A stretch of DNA of 64,000 nucleotides. Origin: Torreya grandis. Lineage: Eukaryota; Streptophyta; Pinopsida; Cupressales; Taxaceae. Both the position numbers and the translations under genes were made by a program. Each line of letters opens with the position of its first letter. The stretch's first letter is position 1. The DNA is taken from contig JARHVA010001738.1 in assembly GCA_037957365.1 (NCBI GenBank), positions 2,944,501-3,008,500 of the forward strand, given 5' to 3'. The notes under the pieces are model-generated. The model was not told the DNA's origin. It worked only from the letters and a program-made list of their open reading frames with translations, and did no database searches. Positions 53,305-64,000 of this stretch are shown piece after piece.

Positions 53305-56300
53305 ACTTAGACCTTAGACCATCAAATAAAATCATTTTTTATTCTTTTATATTTGATTATCACTTGATGACATTTGAATTTAACCATCATGATTCATGGA
53401 ATTATGTAGTTGCATTTGGGTTTTGATTGGATTGAATATTTTCTTGTACTGAATCTTTTATATTTGTTTGGATATTTATAAGTTTCTAGGTGATCTTGGT
53501 GAGATGGATAGAAAACCCTAATTTGCACCAATAATCTAGAGGAATATTTGATGCCATTGATTAGTTCATAGAGATTTGATGGTTTAAGTAGTAAATTTAT
53601 AGTGGATAATGTTATTAAAAAATCTACCATTTTTTGATGGAATAAATAGAGATGTGGGGGAATGATGATTTAATAATTTCATTGTGCTGCACCAAGACCT
53701 AAGCTATTCTGGTATGAGCTTATAGACTTTAATGCAATCTTAATAATTCATTTTTCACAAGAGAGTTATTTTATTTTTAGGTCACATACAGTTTAGTGTG
53801 TAATAGAAAACCAAGGACTCTTTGTTGTGAGAAAATGAGGGAAAGATGTCTTCAATTTTGTTCATTTGTTTTATGGATAAAATGTGAAATGTGAATGAAA
53901 AATTCTTTGTTGTTTTGTGTTGTTGATATGCATTTTGTCATTATTGTCTAAGTTAATACACTAGGTTGTGTTGAGCATGATATTTAAATTTGTAAGTTTT
54001 ATGAGTATATTATTTTATTCAAACCCTTATTTTTGAAGTAGACATCAAATATTCATGTATGAAATGTTACTTGGAATTATATAATTAACACTTAGAGTGT
54101 GATTTTAGTTTGGTCATTTATGTTGGTTTGTTTGTAGGGTTTTTTTGTGTTTCAGAAACCTAAAAATATTGAACACTACAATGTGAACCAAACATGACCA
54201 AATTGATGGTTAGGGGTGGTTTTATTCATCTATGGATGGATAATTGTACTTTTTAAAAGTGTTTTGTACTTCCATGTGAGTTATATATACACTTGATAAT
54301 TGTTTGGGAAGCTTAAATTGATTCAAACTAGTGATGGAATGACACTTTAAGTCTAGATTGTGATTCATGTTTAATTTTTTTTGAATTTATATTATTTTTC
54401 TATGTTCCTTTATGTAAATCCTCTCTTTATTGGATATAATGTTGTTTCATAACTTTGTGTTTACTTCATTCATTTTATAGGGTTACTTAGTTGTATATAA
54501 ATTATAAATGTAATTAATAGAATATTGTGATTATTACTTGGTTTTGATATTTGACTATGAAATATTAAATAATTCAAAAAGATTATAGGATTAGATAAGT
54601 AGATTAATGACTTAGGTTAATGTAATTTATCTAATTATATTAACTATATTATTAAACTTGGTGTTAAGGGATTTTATTTATTCGCTTTGAATCTATTTTT
54701 TCTTATGTATTTAGTCATAACAATTGCTTCTAAATCTATTGTGCATATTTTTTTTATGTGGATTAATTAAGATTTAATGCACATGTCATATTATTGTTTC
54801 ATGTTGATTTAAATTGTTACTTGTAGTCAATTTTAAAGATAATTGAGATGGTTTAAATCTCATTCAACATTGAGACATTTACCTTAGGTAATTAGTATTT
54901 AATTTTTGATAGTATGACATAGTAGTGTGGGTTATTTAGAGCTATAAGTTATGTCTAATAATAATCTATGTTAATTAATAATGAATTTAAATCACAATTT
55001 AGTCTCTTGATTAGACTAAAACATAATGGAGTTCTTAATCACTACCATTATAATGTAGGATGATCTTTGTGTGGGTTTGAATGGGATAACTGGTTTCAAT
55101 ATTTTTGATATTTTTTCCCCAAAAATGTCAAAACATATAGTATCCTAAGGGAGACACATTAATTTTTTGGGGAATATGCCTTAAAGTGACCCAAGGTACC
55201 CTTTTCTTGAGCCATTGGAAACTAGAGATTTGGATGTTGTTTAAAACTTACAAACTTGAAAATTGCATCCCTATCTTTGCTTCCCACTTTACTTATATCT
55301 ATTAGAAAATAGAGATTCAAACGTAATTTACAACTTAAAAAGTTATAAATTTATTTCCAACCTTTACTTCTCTCTCAACCTGCAACCATTGAAAACTTTA
55401 AAAATGCTAAAAATTTGTAACTTGCAAAGTTATAAAGTTACAAATTGCAAATAAACCCCCACATTTTGTCAAATACATTATTCATAGAAACCAAAGATTT
55501 GGTTATAGTATCAAGCTTGAAAAATTGAAAATTTCAATCAAACCTCTAATTTACACACATATAAATCCCATAAAAAAATAGGAACTCTAGTTGTAATTTA
55601 AAAATCAAGTCCTACTTCCTGTCGACTACCCTTCCTATAGAAACCAGATCTTTAATTGTAATTTACAACATAAAAAGTTAAAAATTACACCTCAAGTTCC
55701 ACTTTCCCATTTCTAATGAACCAATCCACTTGTAAAATTATGAATGTTAGAGTGAATAATGTAATTTTGTAAAATTACAAAAATTTTCCACAACTTTAAA
55801 GTTCTAATATTCTTACTATTTCTCCCAACCACTAACCTAGGGTGCATTAATTTTAGGGTTGGTGTTATATTAATGAAAATGGTGTTTATTAAAAATCATT
55901 ATTTAAATTTTCAATACAAGGTTTGAAGATTTTAACCAAGCAACGCTTCTATGATGTTGAGCAATGCCACACCTTGAAACATGACTATCATCACTACCCT
56001 CTCCTTGTATTCCTTTATTTTTTTCTTGCATTCTTCTAGTCTATCATTTCCACTATCAAAACTAGCATACCTTGTTTCCATGACATATTTTCCTATCTGA
56101 TAGTGAATTTAGGGTATTCCTTTACTTAGCAAAGATAGGTGTCTTATTTTGCTTTGTTGTGTCATCTCAATATTGTTTATGTTTTCTAGATCTTGTTAAA
56201 GACTTTTTGAACATTTTTATAGCATTAGAGAAACCTATATTTTGGATAGACCAGTAGAATATTCTATCAAATATTACCTACATAGACCCTATCGAAATTT

Positions 56301-56381
56301 CAGTTGTTATAAAAACTCCAAAACCTATAGATATTTCACCTATAAAAGTAACCCTATGACTCCATGAAAAATCCCATTGCA
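53305..56381 (+). repeat. Region holding the 5' LTR of element H
   Basis: It ends with CCCATTGCA just before the primer site. A second copy is outside the window, so the LTR start cannot be fixed. 53305-55190 shows no coding or repeat signal that I recognise; 55800-56380 is also featureless apart from ACCTATAG phrases. Confidence 0.4.
55200..55740. repeat. Degenerate ~85-105 bp tandem repeat
   Basis: Units begin with a phrase like ATTRGAAACTAGAGATT and continue with GTAATTTACAACTTAAAAAGTTA and a C/T-rich end (CCAACCTTTACTTC). They start near 55214, 55298, 55485 and 55634, with weaker ones near 55385 and 55578. The array falls in the presumed LTR of H. Confidence 0.55.
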
Positions 56382-56400
56382 TTAGCGACTCCAAATTCCC
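56382..56400 (+). other. Primer-binding site of element H
   Basis: TTAGCGACTCCAAATTCCC follows ...CCCATTGCA. It corresponds to the TTGGCGACTCC sites of Tat/Ogre-like elements with one G-to-A change. Position before ORF1 and gag on the same strand supports it. Confidence 0.5.
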
Positions 56401-57029
56401 ATTGAGGATTTTACCTAAAATCACAAGCTTGAAACATGCTAGAGGTTTTGTCTAACCTTACAAGTATGTTTTTAAACTCTAAAACCTACCAAATATTTTT
56501 CTTAAAAAATCAACTAAAAGCTCTCTAGAAATTTTACCTACAATTACAACCCTAAAGCCCACCAACTCTAAAATTGGTTTTCCCACATTAGATTCGCTAA
56601 AACCTATATATGAAAAATAAATGAAGTTCAAATCTAAGGGACCTAGTTTTTCACTCAAATTAAAATTTAATGCCATTGAAATCATAGACACAAACCTAAG
56701 TCACATAGACTTAGGTGATTTATGGACAAGGGTAAATGCTAAATTAAAAAAATGACTATATTTAAATCATCTATGATTGTGGACTACCCCAGTAGCTTCC
56801 TTCCCCTTATTATTATAAATACCTAAAATTATACTCACTTTGGTTAATCACTATGATGTAGATAAGTGTTGAATATAAAGGGAGAAAGGATTCTAAACCT
56901 GGATCTTGACTTCATTGTCTCAATGTTCATAATTCTAGAGTATGAGAGTTATCTTAATGTAACTCATAACATATCCAAGAAGTTTTATTAAGATAATAAT
57001 AATGGATGTCTTAGGGTAATCAATAAACA
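56401..57029. other. Leader of element H
   Basis: AT-rich, with recurring ACCTA/AAACCTA phrases (56440-56620). No coding frame on the plus strand. The minus-strand open frame at 56479-56691 has no recognisable domain. Confidence 0.35.
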
Positions 57030-60000
57030 ATGGGTAAAATTCCCTTGTCCCATATCTAAAAGAATACCTTAAACCTTCGAAAGAGTAGAATTTAAGGAGG
57101 AAGTGGGTGATATCATCATACTCCTGCATAGAGCCACTAGGGACCTAGATGATAGAACATTTTAGGATTAGATGTACCAATACATATGGGTAATCCTCCA
57201 AGATAATAAATACATCCAGTGGGCTCAGTTGATAATTGAATCCATCCAAAAATAATTGATGGAAGTGAAAAATACAAGGAAGTTCTATATGACTTCATAT
57301 CTAGTCTACATACTAGCAAAGGGAATGGATTTCCTAGGGTTGAACATAATACCTAACCAAGTCAAAAAGGTATTTAATTATTACCCTATATATACCTTTT
57401 AGGAAATTATAAAACATTTAAAAAGGGTAAATGATGATTTCATATAGTACATCATAATCATGTTTGACAAATAGCTAGAGAAGAAGAGATTTTTTTATGT
57501 TGCTACTTCAAAGATTACAAATTGGGGATCTTATTTCATTTAATTCCTCACATACTCATACATTAGAGTAGGATGATTAATTGGTTATCATTACAACCTA
57601 CCAAGGTTTGTAAATAATAAATGGGATTTAATGGAACTTGTGAGGCTTCTTGTAGAGACTCATAAATTTTTATCAAGAAAACACAAGGCAAAAATCCATT
57701 TCTTCATTAGCATAGTGAGGTATGCATGCCCTTCTCTATCCAAATTAAGGTGTGGCAATGCAAATATAATTTATATTACCTTAATATATCTCAATGAAAG
57801 TATATTTTATGATATTAATAAAAGAGTTATGAGTATATTGGGGATCACAACATATTACCATGTTCTCTATTATGAAGATTACTGGGAAGACCTAAAAGAT
57901 GAAGAGTAATTGAGACAAAGAGATTATCCTAGGATGACCCTAGAGTAGATAAAAGCTTATAACATGGTACTATTACTCTAGGAATTAAAATATGATGAAT
58001 CTTTGGTGGATAGGGTTTACTATGATAAAAATATCTTTACTCAACCTCTTTCATTAGTTAAGTGGTCCATACCTGAGTTATTCTCATTAATGTGTAGGAC
58101 CACCAATGTAATAAATAGAACAATCAAATAGATTAGGATTAAAGGGTTAAAAGTGAAAATATAACCTTTGAGCATTAGTGATAAGTTAAAATAAGTCAAA
58201 GAGAAGGATGTACCACTAGCAATAGAAGGTTCCATTAGTGGAACCCAAAAATAACATGTAGACAGGATAGTGGTATCACATAGAAAATAGAAACAAAAGG
58301 TTAAAAGAGGTCAATATAGTGGATAAAGAGTAGTAGTAGATCAGCTAATACTATTTTTAACTGAATACATATGTGGTATTGAATCACAAATAGTTTCTCC
58401 CCTATCTTTATCATTAAACCAATTAGAATACCTCTTCCTCTTATCTCCAATCCACCATCACCTCAAATAATTTCCCCCTATGGTTCCACCAACTCACCTA
58501 TTCTAGTAACTCCATTTTAAATAGTATAATCAACATAATTAGACACTTAGGCTTCACTTCCACTCTCCCCTTTAACAATTCCTTCCATCACCTCCAAAAT
58601 TTCACTCTTTTCTTCCATAATTCCTTCCATCTCATCCCTAATATCCACCATCACTTCATTAATAATTAATACCACCAAATAGTACATGGTTATGTATTCA
58701 ATCATCTTAAATATAATCCATATAGTCATCCCAACCAATGGGATAGTTACTACTTCATTTTCATCTCCCATCACTTTCCCCATTACATCAACCCTTAGTG
58801 TCCCAACTTTCATTTATTCATTCACAACTATATATTCCACACTCCCATAGGTTCCCATTTTTCAAATCCCCACACCTATACCTAAACTTGTTTCACTTCC
58901 ATCTCCCACACCACTAGTAAGCACATCCATTTCCACTACACCTATTTCTTATATTTCCATAATAACCCAAACACCCACTAAAGAAGTAGAGATAAAGGAA
59001 ATCATTAATACAACTATGGATACTCAACCCATAGATGGGCAATAGATTAACAAAACATAAAATAAATATTTAGTTACCATTTTACTGACAGACACAAAAA
59101 TCATCATAATAACCACCATTATAACAACTTCAGCTACGTATTCATAATTGACAGTGCTAGGACAAAAGGATGCCACTCCAAGTTGGCTAGTGTAATCAAT
59201 GGGGAAGAATTGGAAATAAATGGTGTCTCCTATCACACTAAATTTTGGGCTTAAAAATTCATCAAATAAATCAAGGGTATCTCCCATAACTATACCCATT
59301 ATACTATATGATTCAGTAGGGGAGAAATATGTAGAAAATAGAGTCCCCCCACTAGATAAACAAAAAGAAGATCTAATGGTAGGGGATTACCAAATATCCA
59401 AAGTGAATATAGGCCATCATATAAGAGAGGGATTGAAACATGATGTTAAATTAATCATTAAATATATTTATAAGAATATGGATAGTGAAATGGTCTCAAA
59501 GGATGAGTTGAAGAATAAAGTTGAATAGTTGATAACTGCATTGAAGAAGTTTGTTAAGCCTATGACACAACCAACACAATCTATTACTCAAGTATCTAAC
59601 AAGGAAACACTTGAATTAGTAAAAAATATTGGTATCATGTGAAGGGTTATAAGGGATTGGGTAGAGGAACTCATCATAAAGGGAAACACAATAATTGAGT
59701 TAGCAATGGACTACTACAAAACTTTGATGGTTGATAGAGAAACTTTGAAGGCATCAATGAGAAAATATGAGGTTGAGATAGAAAGGTTGAACCTATTCTT
59801 ACCAAAATTACAACATATGTACATGATTAAAACTAACACCCTCATTACAGAAAAGATACTAAAAAATGATGTAGAGCATGAGGAAATGGATAGGGTGGTT
59901 GATTTTAGAATAAAAATACTCATAGAGAGTAATTATAACGTGAAGGATACATATGATAAGGTCACAGATATGATAAATGACATTAAATTTTTTCTTAATA

Positions 60001-60050
60001 AATTATCATGTGAGGCAAAAAATATTCAAGACCAAATCCTTTTAGTATAA
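57030..60050 (+). pseudogene. Accessory ORF1 of element H
   Basis: An approximately 1000-codon region with stops at likely CAG/CAA sites. The N-terminal globular part reads IPCPISKRIP (57040), MYQYIWVILQDNKYIQWAQL (about 57172), SYLVYILAKGMDFLGLN (about 57295) and an open 92-residue piece at 57631-57909. A middle Pro/Ser/Leu-rich low-complexity part follows (58380-59000). The C-terminal end (open at 59706-60050) is rich in Lys, Glu, Leu and Met and should form a coiled coil; its stop is TAA 60048-60050. Plant Ogre-like elements carry an ORF1 of unknown function at this place. Element A has the same architecture. I do not assign a function. Confidence 0.6.
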
Positions 60051-61979
60051 AACGTTCAAGACAGGTTTAATAGAGTGGTCTAGAGAGAGTCAACACAAGA
60101 TATAACATGCAACTTGAGTTTCATCCACCAATTTTTTTTGTATCATAATACACTGGATCATATGTGGAAATACAATCAAGTATACAAGGATACATCAAGG
60201 TAACTCTCTAACACAATTGTAAAATGTGAGATAAATAACCTATATTTAATTGGTCATAAATATAATATAAATAATGTATTTGACTGAAATAATTAATCTA
60301 AAACCATAACCTTAGAAGATTTTTTATCCTTATTTTGCCTACATCTTCTTAATATAAGCATCAAAGGTTTTGGAGATATCTAGGATATTTACTTATTATA
60401 AAAAATATTTTAAATTTGTAGATTACAAATTTCAATTATCATTTTGGTAGCCTACTTTTTGAGATAGAGCCTCTTGTAATTTTTAGGTACCGTTGTGATA
60501 GGTTGAAAAGTTGTAAATATAAAACTTTATATTTCACTTTTATTTTGAAAAAATCTAAGTTGATTACCTCTAAAAGCACATGTTGTAAATTACATTTTTA
60601 GTTTTGTCAAAGTTGGATGAACTAAAAATATGTAAAAGTCCCAATTAGAAAATACAATTTAGCTTTTGTAAAAGATAACCTAACTATCTAAAATCTTTCT
60701 ATTGTTCTAATGTGAGTTCATTTTTGGCACCTCATTCTATGGAGAAGATAACAATAGTTGAACTAAAGACAAGGAGAACATTGGATGAAGATTCGACTAG
60801 ATCACTCCATGCCTCTAATAGTTTTGAAATGCCTAAAAGTTTCATGTTTTTTATTCTAGCCATTCACATTGATAAAAACATGATTCTAGCTAAAGATCAT
60901 TCCCTTTTCATGAGGTTTTCTAATTTTTTATTTTCATTTAACTAAGCGTAGAGTTTTTATAACTACCTCTCTTCCAAGAGTTTATTTTGTATAAGTATGT
61001 GTATCATGGCATAGCCCATTTATCTTTTTTCTTTTGGATAAATTATTTTACACTTTGAATATTTGATTTACACAGTGTAACATAGAGAATGATAATATAT
61101 TGAAGTTTTTCATTCCTCTTTTGTGTTATCTTTGTGTATTCAAGGCTATTTATCAAATTTGTGAATGCTTTCATTCTTATTTAAGTTAAAAAACTTGATC
61201 TATGGTATTATTATTTTTTTTGAAAATATTCTTTGATTAAAATAAAGAATCTTGTTCCTTATACGTAAAATGCCCAATATTACCTTTGGTTTCATATTTT
61301 CATGATTTTGTGCTCAAATTAATTTTAATATATTTAATATGCTATTGTTTTCATATAAATCAAGAATTAATATAGACTATAATTATTTAGTGGAATCACC
61401 ATTTCTAGTTTTTCAAATTCATTTCTAAAACTCTTTTCCTCATAGTTCAAACCCTAGCTAAGATCAAGATCACTAAGAATTATTTTTTTTACATGAATTG
61501 GTAATTTATTAGTTGTATTTAACTTAGTGAAATGAATCCAAATTTTTTTGAAGGTTCACCTTAACTTTCCAATGTCCCATAGTTTGAGGTCATCCCATTT
61601 TATCATTAGATTTACTACAGTTTGCAACACATATCATACAACACACTACAACATAAATAAGAGTGAAAAATCTATCTAATAACACTTTTTGGCATGCCTA
61701 ATGGGACCTAAAAATTATTACTAAGATATTAGTGCTATTCTTATAAAGTTTTGTACAATCCTCATACATATTTCAAAATCACCAGACAACTCCAATGGCT
61801 CACAGATTTAAGAAATCCAAGTTTATATATGCCAAAGATATAAACAAAATCATTCACTAAAGGTAAGAAATTTGTCTTGAAATAATTATCATTTCCATTT
61901 AAAAATAAATCAAGATCAGATGTACCTTACACTAGAGTATATCATGTAAATGTATTTGCATCTCATAAAAATACACTCA
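60051..61979. other. Spacer between ORF1 and gag of element H
   Basis: No coding domain is recognised. A 77-codon open frame at 60712-60945 has a polar N-terminal half and a hydrophobic end and matches nothing I know. Ogre-like elements also have a non-coding stretch between ORF1 and gag. Confidence 0.4.
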
Positions 61980-63330
61980 TTAGTTTCATACCTCCCATTA
62001 CGGATCTAAGAAATCCATATTTCATATCCTTAAATGGAGGAAACCCACTTCAATTGGCCCAATATGATTATATACCCACCTCAACTTTTAAAATCCTTCC
62101 ATATTTTACTGTTGAAGCTTCCACCACTCCCATTAAAAATATATAAGACATTACTAATTTTTTTTTAGTTGACAATATAGTACCATAAAATGTTGCAATT
62201 AGACTTCTTGTCTCCTCACTTAAAGGTAAATCATTACAATGGTACAAATATCTACTTCACAATTCCATTCATGTTTGGGATGAATTAGGAACTACACTAT
62301 GCACATAATTTGAAGAAAAGAGTGATCACCTCTCCCTAGTTGAATAACTAATTACTTTTCAATGGGCTCCTCATGAATTCATGAGTGATTTCAATTTTTG
62401 ATTTCAAAAGACATTGAATAGAATTATATTATTGGTCAAATCAACCCCAAATAATTATTTCCTATATTACTTAAGATCTTAAAATAATGATATAGTTGTC
62501 ATGATTTAGTCAATGGGTGGGACCACACTCCCCAATGCCTATGAAATTATAATAAGAGAAAAAAATTACCTAATTAAATCTATAAAACTTTACCCATATC
62601 CTCCAATACTTTTATTTCTAGAAGTGCCTCTTATGCAACTTATAATTTCCCCAATTCCCACCATAACCAAGGCACCATATTTAAATCTTAGTCTTATTGA
62701 TGATATTATATCAGTTTAAGTCACTACTTAAGAGCTTAAATGAGTTGGTAACAATGAAAATGTAGTAATCCCAAAACTATAGGCCTTATCAATAATATAA
62801 CCCAACATACCAATCCAATAGGCAATCATACCAAGGCAATTCATAGACACAAAGCCAAAATATGTAATCAAAGCTTCTAAATATTTGTGTTATACCTAAA
62901 CTAGGTACTTTTAAAGCTATTTTACCTATTTCAAACAACCCAACTCAAGAGTATGAGTGGTATTACCCTTGTGTTTAACTAAATAATAAGAATCCTAGTC
63001 CTAAAGGTGTCATCATTCAAGCCTTGATAGTGCAGAGCATATCAAACACTCAAGGACATCAATAAGAAGCCACTTCCCAGTAGGAAGATACACAAGAGCC
63101 TACTTTGAGTGAAGTTTCTCTTTTCAACTAGAAAGAAGAGGTTTTTTGTGATGTAAATCAAGAGGAGGGACTAATCAATGGTGGTAGTTCAATGGAAAAA
63201 AATACACACTCTAAAAAGAGGGAAATAAAAATTCATCAACCCACCATGGTGGAATAAGCTACAACTTCTAAAGTTGTACAAAAATTTACAAAAGGCAACA
63301 CCATATAGAGGCCACCCAATGTGCCAATGG
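61980..63330 (+). pseudogene. Gag of element H
   Basis: The N-terminal part reads NPYFISLNGGNPLQLAQYDY (from 62012). The core Gag domain follows: VAIRLLVSSLKGKSLQWYKY (from 62196), then IHVWDELG with a Thr-rich end, FEEKSDHLSLVE and KTLNRIILLVKSTPNNYFLY (about 62410). These are the conserved blocks of the Retrotrans_gag family in plant Tat-type elements. The reading then shifts frame and gives a polar Gln/Ser/Glu-rich tail (63000-63300) with no visible zinc knuckle. Only a few stops, mostly in Gln positions, interrupt the core, so H is among the better preserved elements here. Confidence 0.8.
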
Positions 63331-63610
63331 GTTAGTCAAAATCAAAATTACTGACCCCAAATCTCATGAATGAAGACATAGCTCCCACAAAGGTATTAGT
63401 GAAGGTTGATAGCATTCTTTTTAGTATTTTTGAAAAAATTAATAAAACAAATTTGAATGTCACCATGTGGAAATTACTATCTATTCTAGTATAGTGGGAC
63501 TTTCTACAAGAAGATTTGAAAAACTTCCAAATAATAGACAAAGTTTTGGTTAAGGGACCTAATGTTTTAGTTAATTTGTGTCAAACAAAAACTAACACCA
63601 AAACAAAAAA
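63330..63610 (+). pseudogene. Gag-protease linker of element H
   Basis: It is open for most of its length on the plus strand and includes SKLLTPNLMNEDIAPTKVLV and DLKNFQIIDKVLVKGPNVLV. Polar and without a named domain, it continues in frame towards the protease. The minus-strand open frame 63332-63541 is its shadow. Confidence 0.55.
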
Positions 63611-63619
63611 AAATGGTAA

Positions 63620-63990
63620 GCCTCCCACTTTTTACCTTTCAATAATAATTGGGAAAAATATCATCCATAACTATATGGTATAACTAGGGGAAAGAAGTTT
63701 TTATATTCCTTAGAAAATATCTGATGTTCTTGCTATTTAGTATACCCTATCACAAAATGCATGGTTTAATTGGATGGTACTTATATTGAAAAATTCATGA
63801 ATATAAAAGGTTTAAACATTACCATCTATGCATGTCCAAGATTGTCAATTTCCAAAGATATCTCAATTATTGATCTCCCCCTATTTTTATATCTACCTTT
63901 CCTAAGGCTTCATTACAAAAATAGGAGGGTATATATTTGTTGATTAGTCTCACATGTTTCTTAATATTATATATAGAATGAGAGTAATAA
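63620..63990 (+). pseudogene. Retropepsin-like protease of element H
   Basis: The reading PPTFYLSIIIGKNIIHNYMV (from 63622) leads to the active-site position, where the expected D-S-G-A is replaced by a stop and LGERS, so the catalytic Asp is lost. After a frame change the second half continues as LDGTYIEKFMNIKGLNITIY (about 63770), ACPRLSISKDISIIDLP (about 63830) and SHVS near the window end. These blocks follow the pattern of Tat-type Pol proteases found in plants. The gene is inactive. Confidence 0.75.
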
Positions 63991-64000
63991 TAAGAGATGA

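Larger units (their letters stand above)
53305..64000 (+). mobile_element. Element H: 5' portion of a Tat/Ogre-like Ty3 element
   Basis: Plus-strand order is LTR end and primer site (about 56382), accessory ORF1 (57030-60050), gag (61980-63330) and protease (63620-63990). RT and integrase should follow beyond the window end. This is the layout of plant Ogre-like elements and mirrors element A on the other strand. The left end of H is not defined; the LTR lies somewhere in 53305-56381. Confidence 0.7.

Overview
The window is AT-rich, poor in CpG and almost entirely built from old, decayed LTR retrotransposons. I see no intact gene, no host gene with introns, no rRNA or tRNA and no prokaryotic feature. 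Ty3/gypsy (Metaviridae) elements of the plant Tat/Ogre-like and chromovirus types, some carrying an extra ORF upstream of gag, point to nuclear intergenic DNA of a large-genome land plant. A gymnosperm would fit, but that is an inference. In-frame stops sit mostly where CAG, CAA or CGA codons are expected, the pattern left by deamination of methylated cytosine.

Layout. (1) 1-1300: 3' end of a retroelement ORF with a coiled coil, then an LTR-like promoter stretch. (2) 2000-15736: two ~1.05 kb direct repeats (L and R) bracket a minus-strand Tat-like element, A, in the order ORF1 (about 14400-11000), gag (9850-8000), protease (7980-7504), RT/RNase H (6660-5640) and integrase with an intact D-35-E spacing (5050-4560). 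(3) 15737-20400: mostly featureless. (4) 20440-24244: plus-strand chromovirus-like gag-pol remnant, C, whose integrase is split by a 416 bp AT/CATA microsatellite; a polypurine tract and presumed 3' LTR follow to about 25170. (5) 25171-53304: a nest. Outer element E (LTRs 25171-26346 and 51901-53304) holds two complete insertions: minus-strand F (26453-36956) and plus-strand G (37743-47595). All three lack a recognisable reverse transcriptase and look non-autonomous. Their leaders and 3' regions are packed with short motif arrays. (6) 53305-64000: 5' part of another plus-strand Tat/Ogre-like element, H: LTR end and primer-binding site near 56382, ORF1 57030-60050, gag 61980-63330, protease 63620-63990. 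Its pol runs off the window.

A and H are decayed members of lineages that once coded for the whole replication machinery. E, F and G carry only ends, leaders and gag or pol scraps, so they would have depended on proteins supplied in trans. Nothing here resembles a defence or metabolic system. The points most worth a second look are the motif arrays next to the primer-binding sites of E and F, the in-place microsatellite expansion in the integrase of C, the conserved extra ORF1, and conflicting orientation signals around element A.
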